60,000 bases of DNA, taken from positions 14,417,976-14,477,975 of the forward strand of contig CM022665.1 of the NCBI GenBank assembly GCA_012295275.1, written 5' to 3'. The notes beneath the pieces were generated by a model. The model was not told the DNA's origin, ran no database searches, and saw only the letters and a list, made by a program, of their open reading frames with translations. Position 1 is the stretch's first letter. The number at the start of each line of letters is the position of its first letter. Below, one piece after another: positions 25,450-38,316 of this stretch. A program made the position numbers and the translations under genes. Origin of the DNA: Chrysomallon squamiferum. Its lineage: Eukaryota > Mollusca > Gastropoda > Neomphalida > Peltospiridae.

Positions 25450-27416
25450 ATGTACTTCTTGTCGCGTTTAAGGACTGCAACAGCAGTTCTAAGATCTCGG
25501 ACAAGTCAACAATTGACATCAGTTAGACACGGAGGAGCGTAAGTATCTTTAATGTAACACTAACATATGACGTAGACTTGGTTGATTTGCTCTAATCTTA
25601 AATAAATGATCACGTTCATTAAATTTACTTAAATTTTAAAACTTAAGTTTTAACCTAGAGCCAAAAATCAGGAGAGGTAGAGACTGACAGTATCACAGCT
25701 ATATTATTCTTTCAACTTTGTCCACTTAATTTAATTTTTGTAAAGACAGACGAAGAACTCAAATATTTAACATGTACTAAAATGTTTTGATTTAAGAAAT
25801 TAAGAAGATTCTTCAGATTTTAAAATATTTTCATTAACTCATTATTTAACGGCATCAGTAAAATATACTAATTTATAATCTGTTATATTTTTTTGTATAG
25901 AAAATAAAATGTATATATATTAAAATGAAATAATTAAAAAAAACAACAACCCAAAACCTAAAACATAACACATTCTTATTAGATTATATTAATATGATAG
26001 TATGATGATGACATCAGTAATAATGTTCATTGTGATTAAAAATTGTGTTTTTGTTTCTCTCATTAAAATGAATGCATGGTAACTCTGTTGTAGATGGGTT
26101 TACCGACGACCTGCACTTCCAGCATCAAGAAAAACAATGATAAAGGCTGAAGTGATGGGTTTTATTTTATGGTATTGGATGTTGTACCACATCTGGCATG
26201 AACCAGAACATATAGTTGTAAGTAAGATTGAATTAAATGTATTCATGTGTCTCATAATAATGGTATTATATTGAATAATAATCATACATTTTTATGATTG
26301 TCATATACAGTGGTACCTGTCTTTAGCAGCCACCTACAATGTATGTACACTTTTCCAAGTCCCAACTGTTTTTTAGTGGATATGTCCCTTAGATAAGCAG
26401 ACACCTACTGAATGCAGATATGGACAGCATTTTTATTCCACTGCTAAAGTGGACAGTCATATTGCTTTGGATTTGTTTTCTCCAAAATAAATAATTTTAT
26501 TGCTGAATGGCAGATATATACAGTATGTTTAAAAATGATGTTGCCTATTTCCTATACTGCACAATGCATACTGGGGGTGTTGTTTTTGTTGAATCACAAG
26601 AGCCTGTGTATTGCATTCGCTGTGAATTCAACCCCTTTGGTACACAGTTTTGATAATTCAGACATTCAGCATCATTTAGTACATATTTATGTTTTATAAA
26701 CACTGCATCTTAATCTTAGCAGACTTTCGAGGTTGAAAAGATGGTGTAGCTGGCACAAATTGGCACTGTATTTGGGTTTCAAACATAAATACATCTTATA
26801 CTTACTACAAGTTTTATGATGTGCAAAATATGTTTTCTTTTAATCTGATGCTGAACTGTTTGCACTTGTGCTATGCTAATGCCCAGTCATAATAATTTGT
26901 TTGTGATTGATGTGAATAAAGATTGCGAATATCTTAAAAAAATATGTGTGTAATGTCAGGGATGTTTGCAGTGGACACTTTCACTCTGCCCCACAGATGT
27001 CATTACAACACAGGTACCACTGCATATACTTACCCATAGTGACATAAACTAATAACACTAATACAGAGCCATTGTAGTGTTATTGAAGTTTGAAATTTTT
27101 ATAATTTCTGATCTATGCATGATAGAACTGATCTGTTAAAAGAATAAGGGAAAATAATTTTATGATTTGTAAATATATTTATTGTTGATATTCTTAATTT
27201 TAAACATGACCACCATCATTGTGGATACAAATCATCATGTGATTCTGAAATTGTAGAAATACATTTTGTACCTGATTTTCAGTTAAACTGAGGTTTTGTT
27301 AAAGCATTCAAATAACACAATTTTTTTTTTTCTTTGTTATACAGGGTCATTTCCCATACCCAGACCCATCACAGTGGACAAATGAAGAGTTAGGAATACC
27401 TCCCATTGACGAGTAA
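25450..27416 (+). CDS. NDUFB2: NADH dehydrogenase [ubiquinone] 1 beta subcomplex subunit 2, mitochondrial
   Basis: Three exons: 25450-25538, 26094-26217, 27345-27416, all GT/AG with phases 2 and 0, giving 94 aa. NDUFB2 is an accessory, single-membrane-pass subunit of respiratory complex I in the inner mitochondrial membrane. The first exon encodes an Arg-rich, acid-free N-terminus ([17 protein letters not shown]) typical of a mitochondrial presequence. The second encodes the membrane segment ([20 protein letters not shown]). The third encodes the family signature [20 protein letters not shown], nearly identical to the human C-terminus. Length is slightly below the 105 aa of human NDUFB2. The Met chosen is the first in the exon. 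Polyadenylation signal AATAAA at 27561-27566. Intron 2 carries a MITE-like element. Confidence 0.95.
26308..27022. mobile_element. MITE-like element in NDUFB2 intron 2
   Basis: The ends are exact 13-bp inverted repeats: CAGTGGTACCTGT at 26308-26320 and ACAGGTACCACTG at 27010-27022. The 715-bp interior has no long ORF and is less AT-rich than the rest of the intron. CAGTGGTACC-type ends resemble those of pogo/Tigger-like elements, which duplicate TA. Here TA precedes the left end but CA follows the right end, so the target duplication is imperfect. The family name is tentative. Confidence 0.6.
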
Positions 27417-30232
27417 AGAAGTTTTTGTATTCATATTGAAGACTTAAACATGTGACAAAATCATGAAGTGCTGTGTGTTTGGAGATCTCTGGTTGTCCAG
27501 TCAGTCAGCAGTTGAAACTAACTGTAGATCATTTTTTGTAGTGTTCATACCAAACATTTGAATAAACTGTTAAACCTACATTATTTGTTTGCATGTTTTC
27601 TGTTTTCAAATTATTTTTGTGAAATGTTAATAAAACTGAAAGCAAAAGAAATATTAATAACAATATAGGAAAAAGAAGCATACAGTTTAGGAAAACACTT
27701 AATGCCCAAAACATTTTTTTTTTTTTTTTTTTTTCAAAATCTTTCTTTTAAAGAAATTAATCTGGTAATCTGAAAAGATGTAATACTGTTTATTACATTA
27801 TTGTATTCTAAGTGAAGCTTTTTAGATAATAAATAATCATCTGTATTACCAAAATTGTTTTAAAAAAAAGGTAAAGCAGTCTTAAAATTACCAAAACCTT
27901 TTTTTTTACCTTTAAAATAGTCCATTTGAAATAGTGTGAGTGAGTTTTAGCATTACCTGTGAAAAGTTGCCTCAACATATTTTCCATTCATTAATTTTGG
28001 AAATATTTACTGTCAGAATTTGGAAGTTTATTATGCCTCTTTTAGCTGACAGTTTCATTTCCTATATTTCACTTGTCTTTGTAATTATGGTAACATTCTG
28101 TCCATGTGTAATAAAATTGCTGTACTGAGTGTTTATTAATGATTATGTATTTCAAAAAGAAAAAAGAAAGAAAAGAACTATCATTTGTTGTCTTAGTAAA
28201 AAGAAATGTTAAGAAATTACAAAAGTATATTCCTAAATTTATATATACTTCATGTTTTTAATCAATTATGACTTTATTATTTAATTTTAATTAAATTTAT
28301 TATTATATATGTATAGATATCCAATTGTATTTGCTTATTGAGTTAGAATTTCTACTAATAGATGAAGTAGCATCAGCTGGGTTTCCTCTCATATTTTTAT
28401 ACAATAAACATGATTAATAATAAACAATTATTAAAATATGCCATCCTTAGCCCAGTATATTAATTCATTTGAAAACAAAAACACAGCAACAACAACATTT
28501 TAAATTTCTTTACTGTATCATACAGATGACATTTCCTCTAATTTTTCCAATCCATTGAGCAGAACTTTTGAAGCTTTGAGCAAAAAATGGAAATAAAAAG
28601 TGGTCAAAACATTCATATTTTGTAAATTAAAATGAGAGGCAACATTCAGATGTGTTTGGCAACCACTCAGATTAGAGGGAACACTGCATATAAAAATATA
28701 TAGCCATACACCTAAATCATTGGAATGTAAACTGGGCCCCCCCCCCAAAAAAAAAAAAATAACTGCCCAAACTATTAATACCTTATTCATACAAGTCTGT
28801 TTTAGCCTGTATAAAAATGTTTATTAAATTGTTTACTAATTAATAAAAACATTTTTTTTTTTTTAAATTTGAAATTCCAAAGAGAAATATTTAACTGTTC
28901 TTTTGGAGTCACTGTATCTACTGCAGTCCAGTTACATGAAAATAAATTAAAATTTATCCATAATGGATAATACTGATATCTTGTCAAACAAAAAAATTTA
29001 TGCCAAAATTAGCATAATAACTTTGCTAATGGCTTATATAATAATGTAAATGATAGTGTCATTTCACAAAATTGCCTGAAATTAATTTTGGACCCAAGAT
29101 CAAAGCAAGAGCTACGTTGAAACTTAAGCAAGAGCAGCACGACAGCACCAGTTAAAACAATCATGTATAATATACAAATTCTATAACCTTTGGGTTTTGG
29201 TGTAATTTTTGTGTTTATTTGTAATAGTTGTAACAAAACTTTAATATTAAATTTATTTAAACTGCTGTACAGTCAAATATAAAAGCTGAAATGACTGCAG
29301 CTGTATTGAGAAAACAGAAAATAATCAGTATCTTCCCAAAATATCAAAAATAACATTGAAGCAGTAACAATATGTCACCTTATTACTACACCTGTTATTA
29401 TTATTATTATATATTTATTTGGTTAACCAAGTTGCCGATCACTATGAAAAAGTATATACATTCTGATTCTAAATAAATCAAATCTAGGCAGCAAAAAACA
29501 CAGACTATAAATTTAAAAAATGTTCAGTTATCAACCATATTTTTATTGTCTTGTTTTAATTTATAAAATTATCACAGTTTGATGGTTTTGTTATTATAAG
29601 TCAAAATAAAATAAATAGAAAATATATTCTGACATTAAAATAAATACTATGTAAAAAAATATAATATTAAAATTTAATAGGATAAATTTTTCATCAACAT
29701 TTCATATATTTTATATGCAAATAAAACCATCTGTACAAAAACAATTTTAAAACTAAATTGAAGAGAGAAAATAAAAATTTAAATACAGTGTATTAATAAC
29801 AATCAGTAGGTCAAACCTGTTTTCAAATAAAACAATGATATAAAAATGAAGATTAAATATAACAGTGAAATATTATATTTATGAAAATAAAACCATGTTT
29901 TAAAAAAATGGGATCATAGATGACATCTCAAGGCTTTCATCATTATTATTTTTTAATTATATAATATTAATACATATAAAACAGTAAATAAAACTTACTG
30001 CAGCACAACTTAAGTTCTTTGAAGAACACATTATATATATATATATATATTAAAATGGTGTTTTTTATTTTTTTTATTTAAAGGATGTAATATAGAAGAG
30101 TATTTAAAAAGGTTTTGTGTTTTTTATTATTAATAATACTGTTTGTTTTACATTTGAATCATTTTCTTTTCTTTATTTCTTCTTTTTTTCTTCTTTATTA
30201 CATCAAACATTATTATTATATTATTTTGCTTA

Positions 30233-30275
<43 letters not shown>

Positions 30276-30281
30276 GATATC
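27417..30281. other. NDUFB2 3' UTR and intergenic DNA
   Basis: The start is the NDUFB2 3' UTR. The rest is AT-rich, with poly-T at 27713-27734, a C run next to an A run at 28738-28759 and a TA run at 30236-30272. No coding exon was recognised on either strand. Confidence 0.55.
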
Positions 30282-31301
30282 AGGGCATTTCCCCTCCAGT
30301 CAATTCCCACAGTCATTCCCCCTGGTGATCCCTATAGGTCATTTCCCCTAAGACAATTCCCACCTGCCTACCTGTTTTAACTGTCAAAATTGTTTCAGAC
30401 CTATTCTTCCAGTTGCACACCATATATGCCTTGTATGAATCACAGCTTATCCCATGAGTGTATGCACTCCTTCCAGACAAGCAACAGGCCACTTATTCCA
30501 ATCTGTTCCAGATTCTGAAGGATGCCACTGATAATCTCAGCCCTCAAACCATACTCATGGACTGTGAGATGCTGCTCTCAATGCTGCAAGTGCTACATTT
30601 CCAGATACTGAACTGCAGGGTTGTCTCCGTCACCTTGCTCAGTGTGTGTATCATCGTGTGCCAGCTTCTGGATTACAAGAGCACTACACAACAGATGCAG
30701 CCTTTTCTCAGTTTTAACATTCTTGCCACTTGCTGATGTTACTGAGATGTTTGAGCTTCTGCAAGGTGAACTATCTGAGGAACTTCAGCCTGTTACATAC
30801 TATTTTGAAGACACCTTCATCAGCTGCAGAAACATGTCTTGTGGAATTGTTCTGCATGTGTGGAAGCAGGTCTACCTTGCACAACAACAACACTGAAAGG
30901 CTGGCATTGCCGCATGGTTCCAGCTGTCTGGGTGTTTCTGGATGTTCTGAAAAAAGAACTATCCCTCAATGCTGTAACAGTGCACCAGATACTGGCTGAA
31001 GAAGCCAAACCACAGCATCGCATCTACAGAGACATCACCCAGTGGCCTCAGACTCTGGTCACAGAATATGGCAACAGAGATTGCCTGGACTTCCTCTGTT
31101 GTGTTGCTCACAATCTCCAGATGTAAAATGTGTCCAAAAGATTATGTAACTACATGCAATATGAAATGTTTCAAACAAACAATTTATATTATATACAATT
31201 GTCTTTTTATATCCAGTCAATCCATACAAGAGATCAATTATCCTTGACATGGTAGGCAGGAGGAAATGACTGGAGGGAAAGGTCCAGGGGTGAAATGCCC
31301 T
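30282..31301 (+). mobile_element. Decayed Mutator-like (MULE) DNA transposon
   Basis: A 1.02-kb insert, clearly less AT-rich than its flanks. The ends are inverted copies: AGGGCATTTCCCCTCCAGTC at the left and, read on the minus strand, AGGGCATTTCACCCCTGGAC at the right. Both terminal repeats run inward to the same CCTGCCTACC (left to about 30372, right from 31251), with internal TCCAGTCA.TTCC duplications. Between them lie fragments of a MULE transposase in shifting frames. No clear target-site duplication was seen. Confidence 0.75.
30440..31120 (+). pseudogene. MULE transposase remnant, frameshifted
   Basis: Family landmarks appear in the right order but in changing frames. YALLPDKQQATYSNLFQIL and TILMDCE (catalytic Asp segment) are in one frame from about 30458 to 30568. 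AALNAASATFP and GCLRHLAQCVY (the GC..H..Q motif) follow in a second frame from 30571 to about 30710. FLPLADVTEMFELL and YYFEDTFI are in a third frame to about 30820. LKGWHCRM and VFLDVLKKEL return to the first frame after about 30890. A stop (TAA) interrupts the second frame. The copy has lost the N-terminal part and cannot be active. Confidence 0.75.
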
Positions 31302-31780
31302 AGAATCATAAGCAGGTGATTCATTCTTTAAAGCTCACTTAGTATCAGTATCTTTGTACCATACTTGATCTTCTGTCTTCTACAGTTTCACACACAAAAA
31401 TAAGTAATAAATACACAATGAAAATTGAAAGACAATATTTCATGATGTACCCTCTTTCACCTGAGATATGCTATATACAGCATATTATTATTATTATCAA
31501 ACTCCTAATAAGCAATATGCATTACCAGTTTAAGAAAATTATGTTTTCATACATTGCACTACATCAAAATAAAGAATAAGCATAAATAATTTATAAAATT
31601 TATCATTAAACAAAATATCCTAAAATATCCCACGATATGTGCATGAAATAAATACTTTGGTGATACAGATGTACCAGCTATGTTCTAGCAATTTAAACTG
31701 TATCTTTTCACACCTGTTTCTTTGTCTGACTTTAAAGAATGCAGTTAAGAAATGCTATTTGTAATATATATTTAAAACAA
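31302..31780. other. Intergenic DNA and 3' flank of the LOXHD1-like gene
   Basis: AT-rich sequence after the MULE remnant. It should include the 3' UTR of the minus-strand LOXHD1-like gene. No ORF of note; the polyadenylation site could not be fixed. Confidence 0.5.
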
Positions 31781-32330
31781 TTATTTTTGTGCAGTGAGTT
31801 CAACAACTGTTGAATCATCACCGCTGTCCTTGACCAGCCATTTGTTACACACAAAGTGATAGTCAACAGTCTGTGACACTCGGCCAACACTAGATCTGCG
31901 ATCCTTTTTCAAGTCTTGTAATTGTTCTGTAGCTTCTTCTGTTGACAAGTATTTTTTCACTGTGACCTGTCCAAAATAACATGAATGAAATTAAATAAAA
32001 TGAAAAATATTATAATTATGCAAATCAGGTAAATAAATATATATATATATTTTTTAATATTATTATGATTATTATTATTCCAGGTAAGTCAGTTTGTTTT
32101 TAATAGTCTTAATAATTATAAAGTTATGACTTACAGTATATTAGCATACTAATACAGTAATGGCAAATTAGTAAATGAACATTATCAAATGCTACAGCCT
32201 TGAACTTGAATAGAATAATTATGTGAAGGTATAACAAGAATACAGATGTGTTTGTGTACATTTATGTACATATTTTTCTGTTTTTAGGAGCCATAAAAAA
32301 TAAATTAATTTCACAAATTATTATTCTTTC

Positions 32331-32410
<80 letters not shown>

Positions 32411-35400
32411 CACACAAACTTTAAACAGTAATACATAAACACATTATAATTATAACATAGAAATCTTAATACTGACATCATGTAAATGCCATCCAGCACC
32501 AAATCCTGCATTATCATGTCCAATAATGATCTTCTCCAGATGTCCTACATTTGGTGCTTCTAACTGTAAAACAAAACAGAAAGAAATGTTTTAATGAATC
32601 CATTAACATATTTCTAATCTGCAGTCATGTAGAATTATGCTTGTCCTTGAGGATCATACAGATCATGAAAGTGGAAGCTTAATTCCACCTCATGATAGTC
32701 AACTTTATTTCATTTAGCACCCAGGGATTTTTTTTGTCATGTGCACAATCCAGAGACAGCAAAGCACATGGTCTATAATATTTTTAAAATGTATTAAATA
32801 CAAAATTTATATTTTTTTATTAAGATACATGTTGAAAGAATGGAAATTTACTAAAATTACATTACATTCGTGTTATCAAATAATGTTATCAGTCAATCAG
32901 TCAGTCCAATCACTAATACCATAACACTAACACAAACACTCTTCTACTGAAACAAAGTACTTTTCTCTGTCATTAATTTTATCCAAGAAGAACTTGCTTC
33001 AGATTACAATAGATACAAAGCACATTTCAAATTGACCAATTGATTGTCTCACCTCAAAAATATCAGTCTTTCCTCTCTTAAAATTGTTTCCACCATCTTT
33101 TAATGGAATTTTGTCCGTTTTTCCCTTTGATCCAACAAACTGTATGAATACATGGGCATCAGTGCTGGCCAGTGGAATGTCACTTGTTGTGACATACACA
33201 AAATATTTCACAGGATTACCATGATCAGCAGAAGCTGAAAGTGAAGAAAAAAGTTCTGTACCGGAAAGTAAAATATACTGTGAAATTTATAATCAAATCA
33301 AAAACTGGACTGATGTGTATTAGTTTAACTAATACCTTCTTGCAATAAATAAAAATCAGATAATATTTAATTGAAATTTATTACTGAATACAGAAAATGT
33401 GAACTGAAAGCTTGATCATAGTTAAAAATAATTTTGCATATTTTGTATGTTAAGAATATAAAAAAAATTAAAAAAAATAAAAAATAAAAAATAAAAAAAT
33501 TACATACTCTGATATGCAGGTTTTTATTTTTTAATATTTAATTTTATATCTTTTGTTTGTAAAAGTTTCAGAACAAAAGATTTACTAAATGATTTGAGAA
33601 ATGCAGAAAAAAACCCAAACCACTTCCCCCAAAACCAACACCAATAATTAACCATCATTAATATTTTAAAAAATTTATCAGAAGAACTTGCACTAAAGTT
33701 TCTTTCCCTACTTGCTCGTCTTCCTTTCTCTCTATAAAAAGTTTCTTTTGTCTTGTATTCCAGCTCTCTGTAAGTGATTTCATCCTGAAGCCAGTTCTGG
33801 TGGACAAAATAATACTCATCATAAAACGGAACTTGAAGAAGGTGGCCATCTTTGTCAAATACCTCTTTCAGTTTGCTTTTTTTCACTGCTGATTTATTTT
33901 CTTTCTTCAGCAGATTGAGACGATCCAAAACCTCTTCTTCTGTCAGGTATTTTTTTACTTTCACCTGGGAGTAAAATGATAATTTATTTGAAACTCGATA
34001 TCACAGACAGTGAGAATCAGTGCTTCTACACGTGATTTGGGGACCTTTCCCTAACACATATTGAAATTAATTAGATATGTTGTTATTAATTTAATAGAAA
34101 ATTGTTTTCAAAATATCTCCATTGCTCTTTGCATATAGCAGCATATTTGTTATCTTCATTTTATAAAAAATGATCATCTGAAATCTTTGATAATGAAAGA
34201 GGTGAGATACTGTTAAAGAAATATTCATTCATTTATTTAGTTGTATATGTTTTCATTTATTAATTCATTCAAATAAAGATAAAAGAAATAATTATACAAA
34301 CGAAGGGAGATAACTATAGTTACATCTTCAAGGTACCAGCCAGCTGCAGGTCCTGTATTGTCATGGCCTATCACTATAGATTTGAGATCACCAACATTCT
34401 GTTCATGAAACTGAAAAATTAAGTTAGTTGATTAAAAAATACAAAAATGTCTCGTGCTGCAGTAATTATAATTTACTTAAATTTAAAAACCAAAAAGAAA
34501 AGAAAAGAAATAGGTTTCACTGGTTGTGAATTTAAATAAACATTACTGAATACAAAGAAAAAAAAAGATGAAATTAATAATAATAATAATAAATAACTAA
34601 GTAAATAAAAACCATGCTGTCTTACAATAAATGTTTCTGTCATATTCTTTTCAAAGTTGTTGGAATCATTATCCATGAAATGTTTTGGTGATGTTCCTTT
34701 TCTCCCTACAAACTGGATAAAGACATTGGCATCAGTTCCAGCAAACATCACGTTTCCTGTGTGCACGGTCACTTCATATTTACATTTGTTTTCTAAAAAA
34801 AAAAAAAATTAAATAAATAAATATATTTTAAAAATCCCTCAATTTACTGTATAAATCTACACTCTGTATAAAATTAGTTAATTTTGTTATCCATGTATCT
34901 CTACAAAACATATGTAATACATCTGAATACTGTACAAAAAACTTTAATTTAATGTATGTATTATATTAAGCAAAACAAACTATTATATCCATGAACTTCG
35001 AAGCCAATTTAAAATCTGTCGGTCTTTGATTATCCAAGATACGTTTTGAATTTTATCTTCAATGAAAATTGTATATTGTCATTATTGCTCTCTTGGTTAT
35101 TTTGTTTTCTGATATTGTGCACTTTGTTGAATTTTGTTGAAAAGTAATAAAATAAAAACTTGTTAAGAATGATTGATAAAGATTAATAGAGAAAGAAACA
35201 GAGAGAATAAGTGAGACAGAAAGTGATAAATTTTATAACAGAGAAATTAACTATCGGTTTCCAAAGGTTTTACCATCCAGTTCAGAGTTGCTTCCTAAGA
35301 TGGGGAACTCTTTAAATGTGCGACCCTCAGCTTCATCTTTGGCAATCCAGCACTCACACTTTATAGTGTAATCCTCATACTGGGGAAACTTATCTGGATC

Positions 35401-36787
35401 TACTTCAAGTCTATCTTCATCACTGTCATCATCATCATCATCTTCATTAACTTTTGAATGTCGATGTGTCCTTTTTTTTCTTTTTGCTTGCTTTATTTTC
35501 TCAATAATTTCTTCCTTTGTCAAGTATTTTCTTACATTAACCTAAAATGAATAAATTGAAGACAAATATAATGCCAAAAAAATACAATGTCACATTTTTT
35601 TTTTTTTTTTTTTTTTTAAATTAAATATTTTGAGAATAGAAAAATAGTTGCTAAGTAATTTTTCAAAAATAATTACAGTGTTTATTGTTTCGGTTAATGA
35701 ATTAATGAATATTTATTTGATGACCTCTTTACACCTTCAAATATGAATTTCATTAAAATTAAACTTCTATATTCAGTGATTTATTGATGAAAGGCTAGTT
35801 GATAGCAGCAAGGGATGTTTTCCAAATCTGAAATCATAGCCTTTAATAAATCAATCAAGGAACAGCAGCTAGAAAGGTAAACAGCCAAAAGAATGCACTG
35901 TAAAGCATCGATCTTGCAGCCAAGAAAATTTTATGCAACAGATCTAACAGAAAAGCATTTAATTTAGAACATTTTTTTTTTTTTTTTTTTTTTTGTACTT
36001 ACCTCTTGCACAAACCAACCAGCACCAGGTCCAAAATTATCATGACCTAAAATGATCGACTTCAAGGAACCCACTGTTGGGGCTTCAAGCTGAAATATTA
36101 ACCATTAAAACCCTTTTTGAAAAAAACAAACAAATAAAATAAAACACATGACACACATATATACATACACGTACAAAGATATACTAGTGATAAAAAAGTA
36201 AAAATAATTCTTTTTTTAATTTTAAAAATTAATTTTTATAAGTATTTTAATAATGATGATGATAATTGTAATGGTGCATCCTATGCAAGCGAAGAGCAAT
36301 TTTTCTAGAAACCATTGATTTCAGTTGCAGCATCCTAACTGCACATGTATGGTATGACACTTTCAGCTAGTTGAGTGTGCAACAAAAATATATTAACCAA
36401 TCACAAAGAAAATTATTTCCCCAGTACATGAAAATAGCAAGTAATGTGTGTGTTTTATTAATAACATGCATGCAGAACTGGATTATGAGGCCCTAAGCAC
36501 TAAACATTTTGTGCTCCCATACATTTGTAATTCAAAATATAAACAATAGTAAACCATAAAACATAATTTTATTTATCAAAGATTCGAAATTAAACAAAAC
36601 TTACAGTAAGAAGGAAAATAATATTTATTTCTGTATACTTCCATTTTATTTATAGTTGAATAACGATGTTTTTATATGAAGAAGTTTTTTGTTGCACCAA
36701 CATATTGAAGGTGATGATATTTTTTATTAAGATTTAATTTAAAGATTCAACTTAAACATAGTTTACTGTTATAAATAAATATAAATA

Positions 36788-36826
<39 letters not shown>

Positions 36827-38285
36827 ATATTAAAACAAACCTCAAATCTGTCAGTAGCTCCTCTTTCAAAATTGTTTTGATAGTCATCCAGTTTCAGTTT
36901 CTTTGTAGTTCCCTTTGGTCCGACAAACTGAATGTAAACATTAGCGTCTGTCCCTGCAAACCGGACTTCACCTGTTTTTACTGTCACAATATACTTCACC
37001 TTTTTACCTATAACAAAAACAACATTCATAAACTTATGATGAAAAGATTGTAGAAACATTTCAAGAGTTTCAGAAAGCCAGTGTAATGCATTTTAATCTT
37101 TAAAACGTCAGAGAGAACAATTATTAGAATGAAACAGTTCATTCATTTATCACCAAAAATTCAGCGAATTCAGGTTGTGCCATTTAAATAATCTAATGAA
37201 TTTCTTTGAGATTGTTAAAGTACTAAATTATAAATTGATTTGATTAATTTTAACTCTATTTGTGCTCCACGTGTTTTAAATATTTTAATTCTTATTTTTA
37301 ATTTTATATTTATTGATAAAGTCAATATTGTGAAGACATACCAAAATTATTTCTCAAAATGATTCCTTAAATCATTCTAATGTACAAAATAATATACATC
37401 AACATATATTAATGACCAATTCTATTTCTGTCATCCAAATTTCTAATTCAAAACCAGTTAATATTATTACATTCTCCAGCATAAATATTAATAAAAATAA
37501 ATAAATAATAATAATCAAAGTAATAGTAATAGTAATAATAACAGTAATATTCCATGATTTCATCATGCAAAAATATCACACTGCAAACTACACATAAAAG
37601 CCACAAAATGATTTGACATGCAAAGTGTTTTATATAAACTCTTCAAAACTGACAGAACAAGCTGTACTTAGTGTAAAGTACTTGTTTCGGGACTGATAGG
37701 TGGTAGGATCAATTTTTCTTATTGCACTGATTTTCCTATTTGCCAATGCAACCAGTACCTAAACCATGTGTATCTTTTTTTATACATTTCAAAACTAACA
37801 ATGAAGGCTGTAGCTCAAGGAGAGAGGGAATGCCTCAGAAATTTTTGGTGGTGAGATAATTATTTATTAGTCTATCCACCTGGCTGTTTTTCATGCCAAC
37901 CAACACTTGAAAACTGAGGTTTATGCTTCCCTAGCATTTGTTATTTGCTTTCAATTAGTAACAGTAGTCCAAATAGAGTTGTAATTTTTATCAGTTTTTA
38001 CTGAAACAGTGATCTTCAGTGAAATATGGTTCTGTGGCCAGACATTACAACACCTACTTCCAACATAACATGATATTGTGGCCAGGTGAAAAAAAAAAAA
38101 TATATATAATTCTGTGTTTAATTATTCAAAAAAACAGGCAAGTGACAGAAAAATATAAATAATAATAAAATAAAAAAATATATATGGAAATTGGAAACTG
38201 TTTATAAGATTATAAAATTGTGGAAAAAGAAACAAAAAACAAAAGCTAAATAATTAATTTAAAGATAATTTTATATAATTTTTGA

Positions 38286-38316
<31 letters not shown>

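Noticed and set aside
30820-31023. 67-codon minus-strand ORF in the MULE remnant
   Set aside because: Antisense to transposase-derived sequence; the family motifs are on the plus strand.
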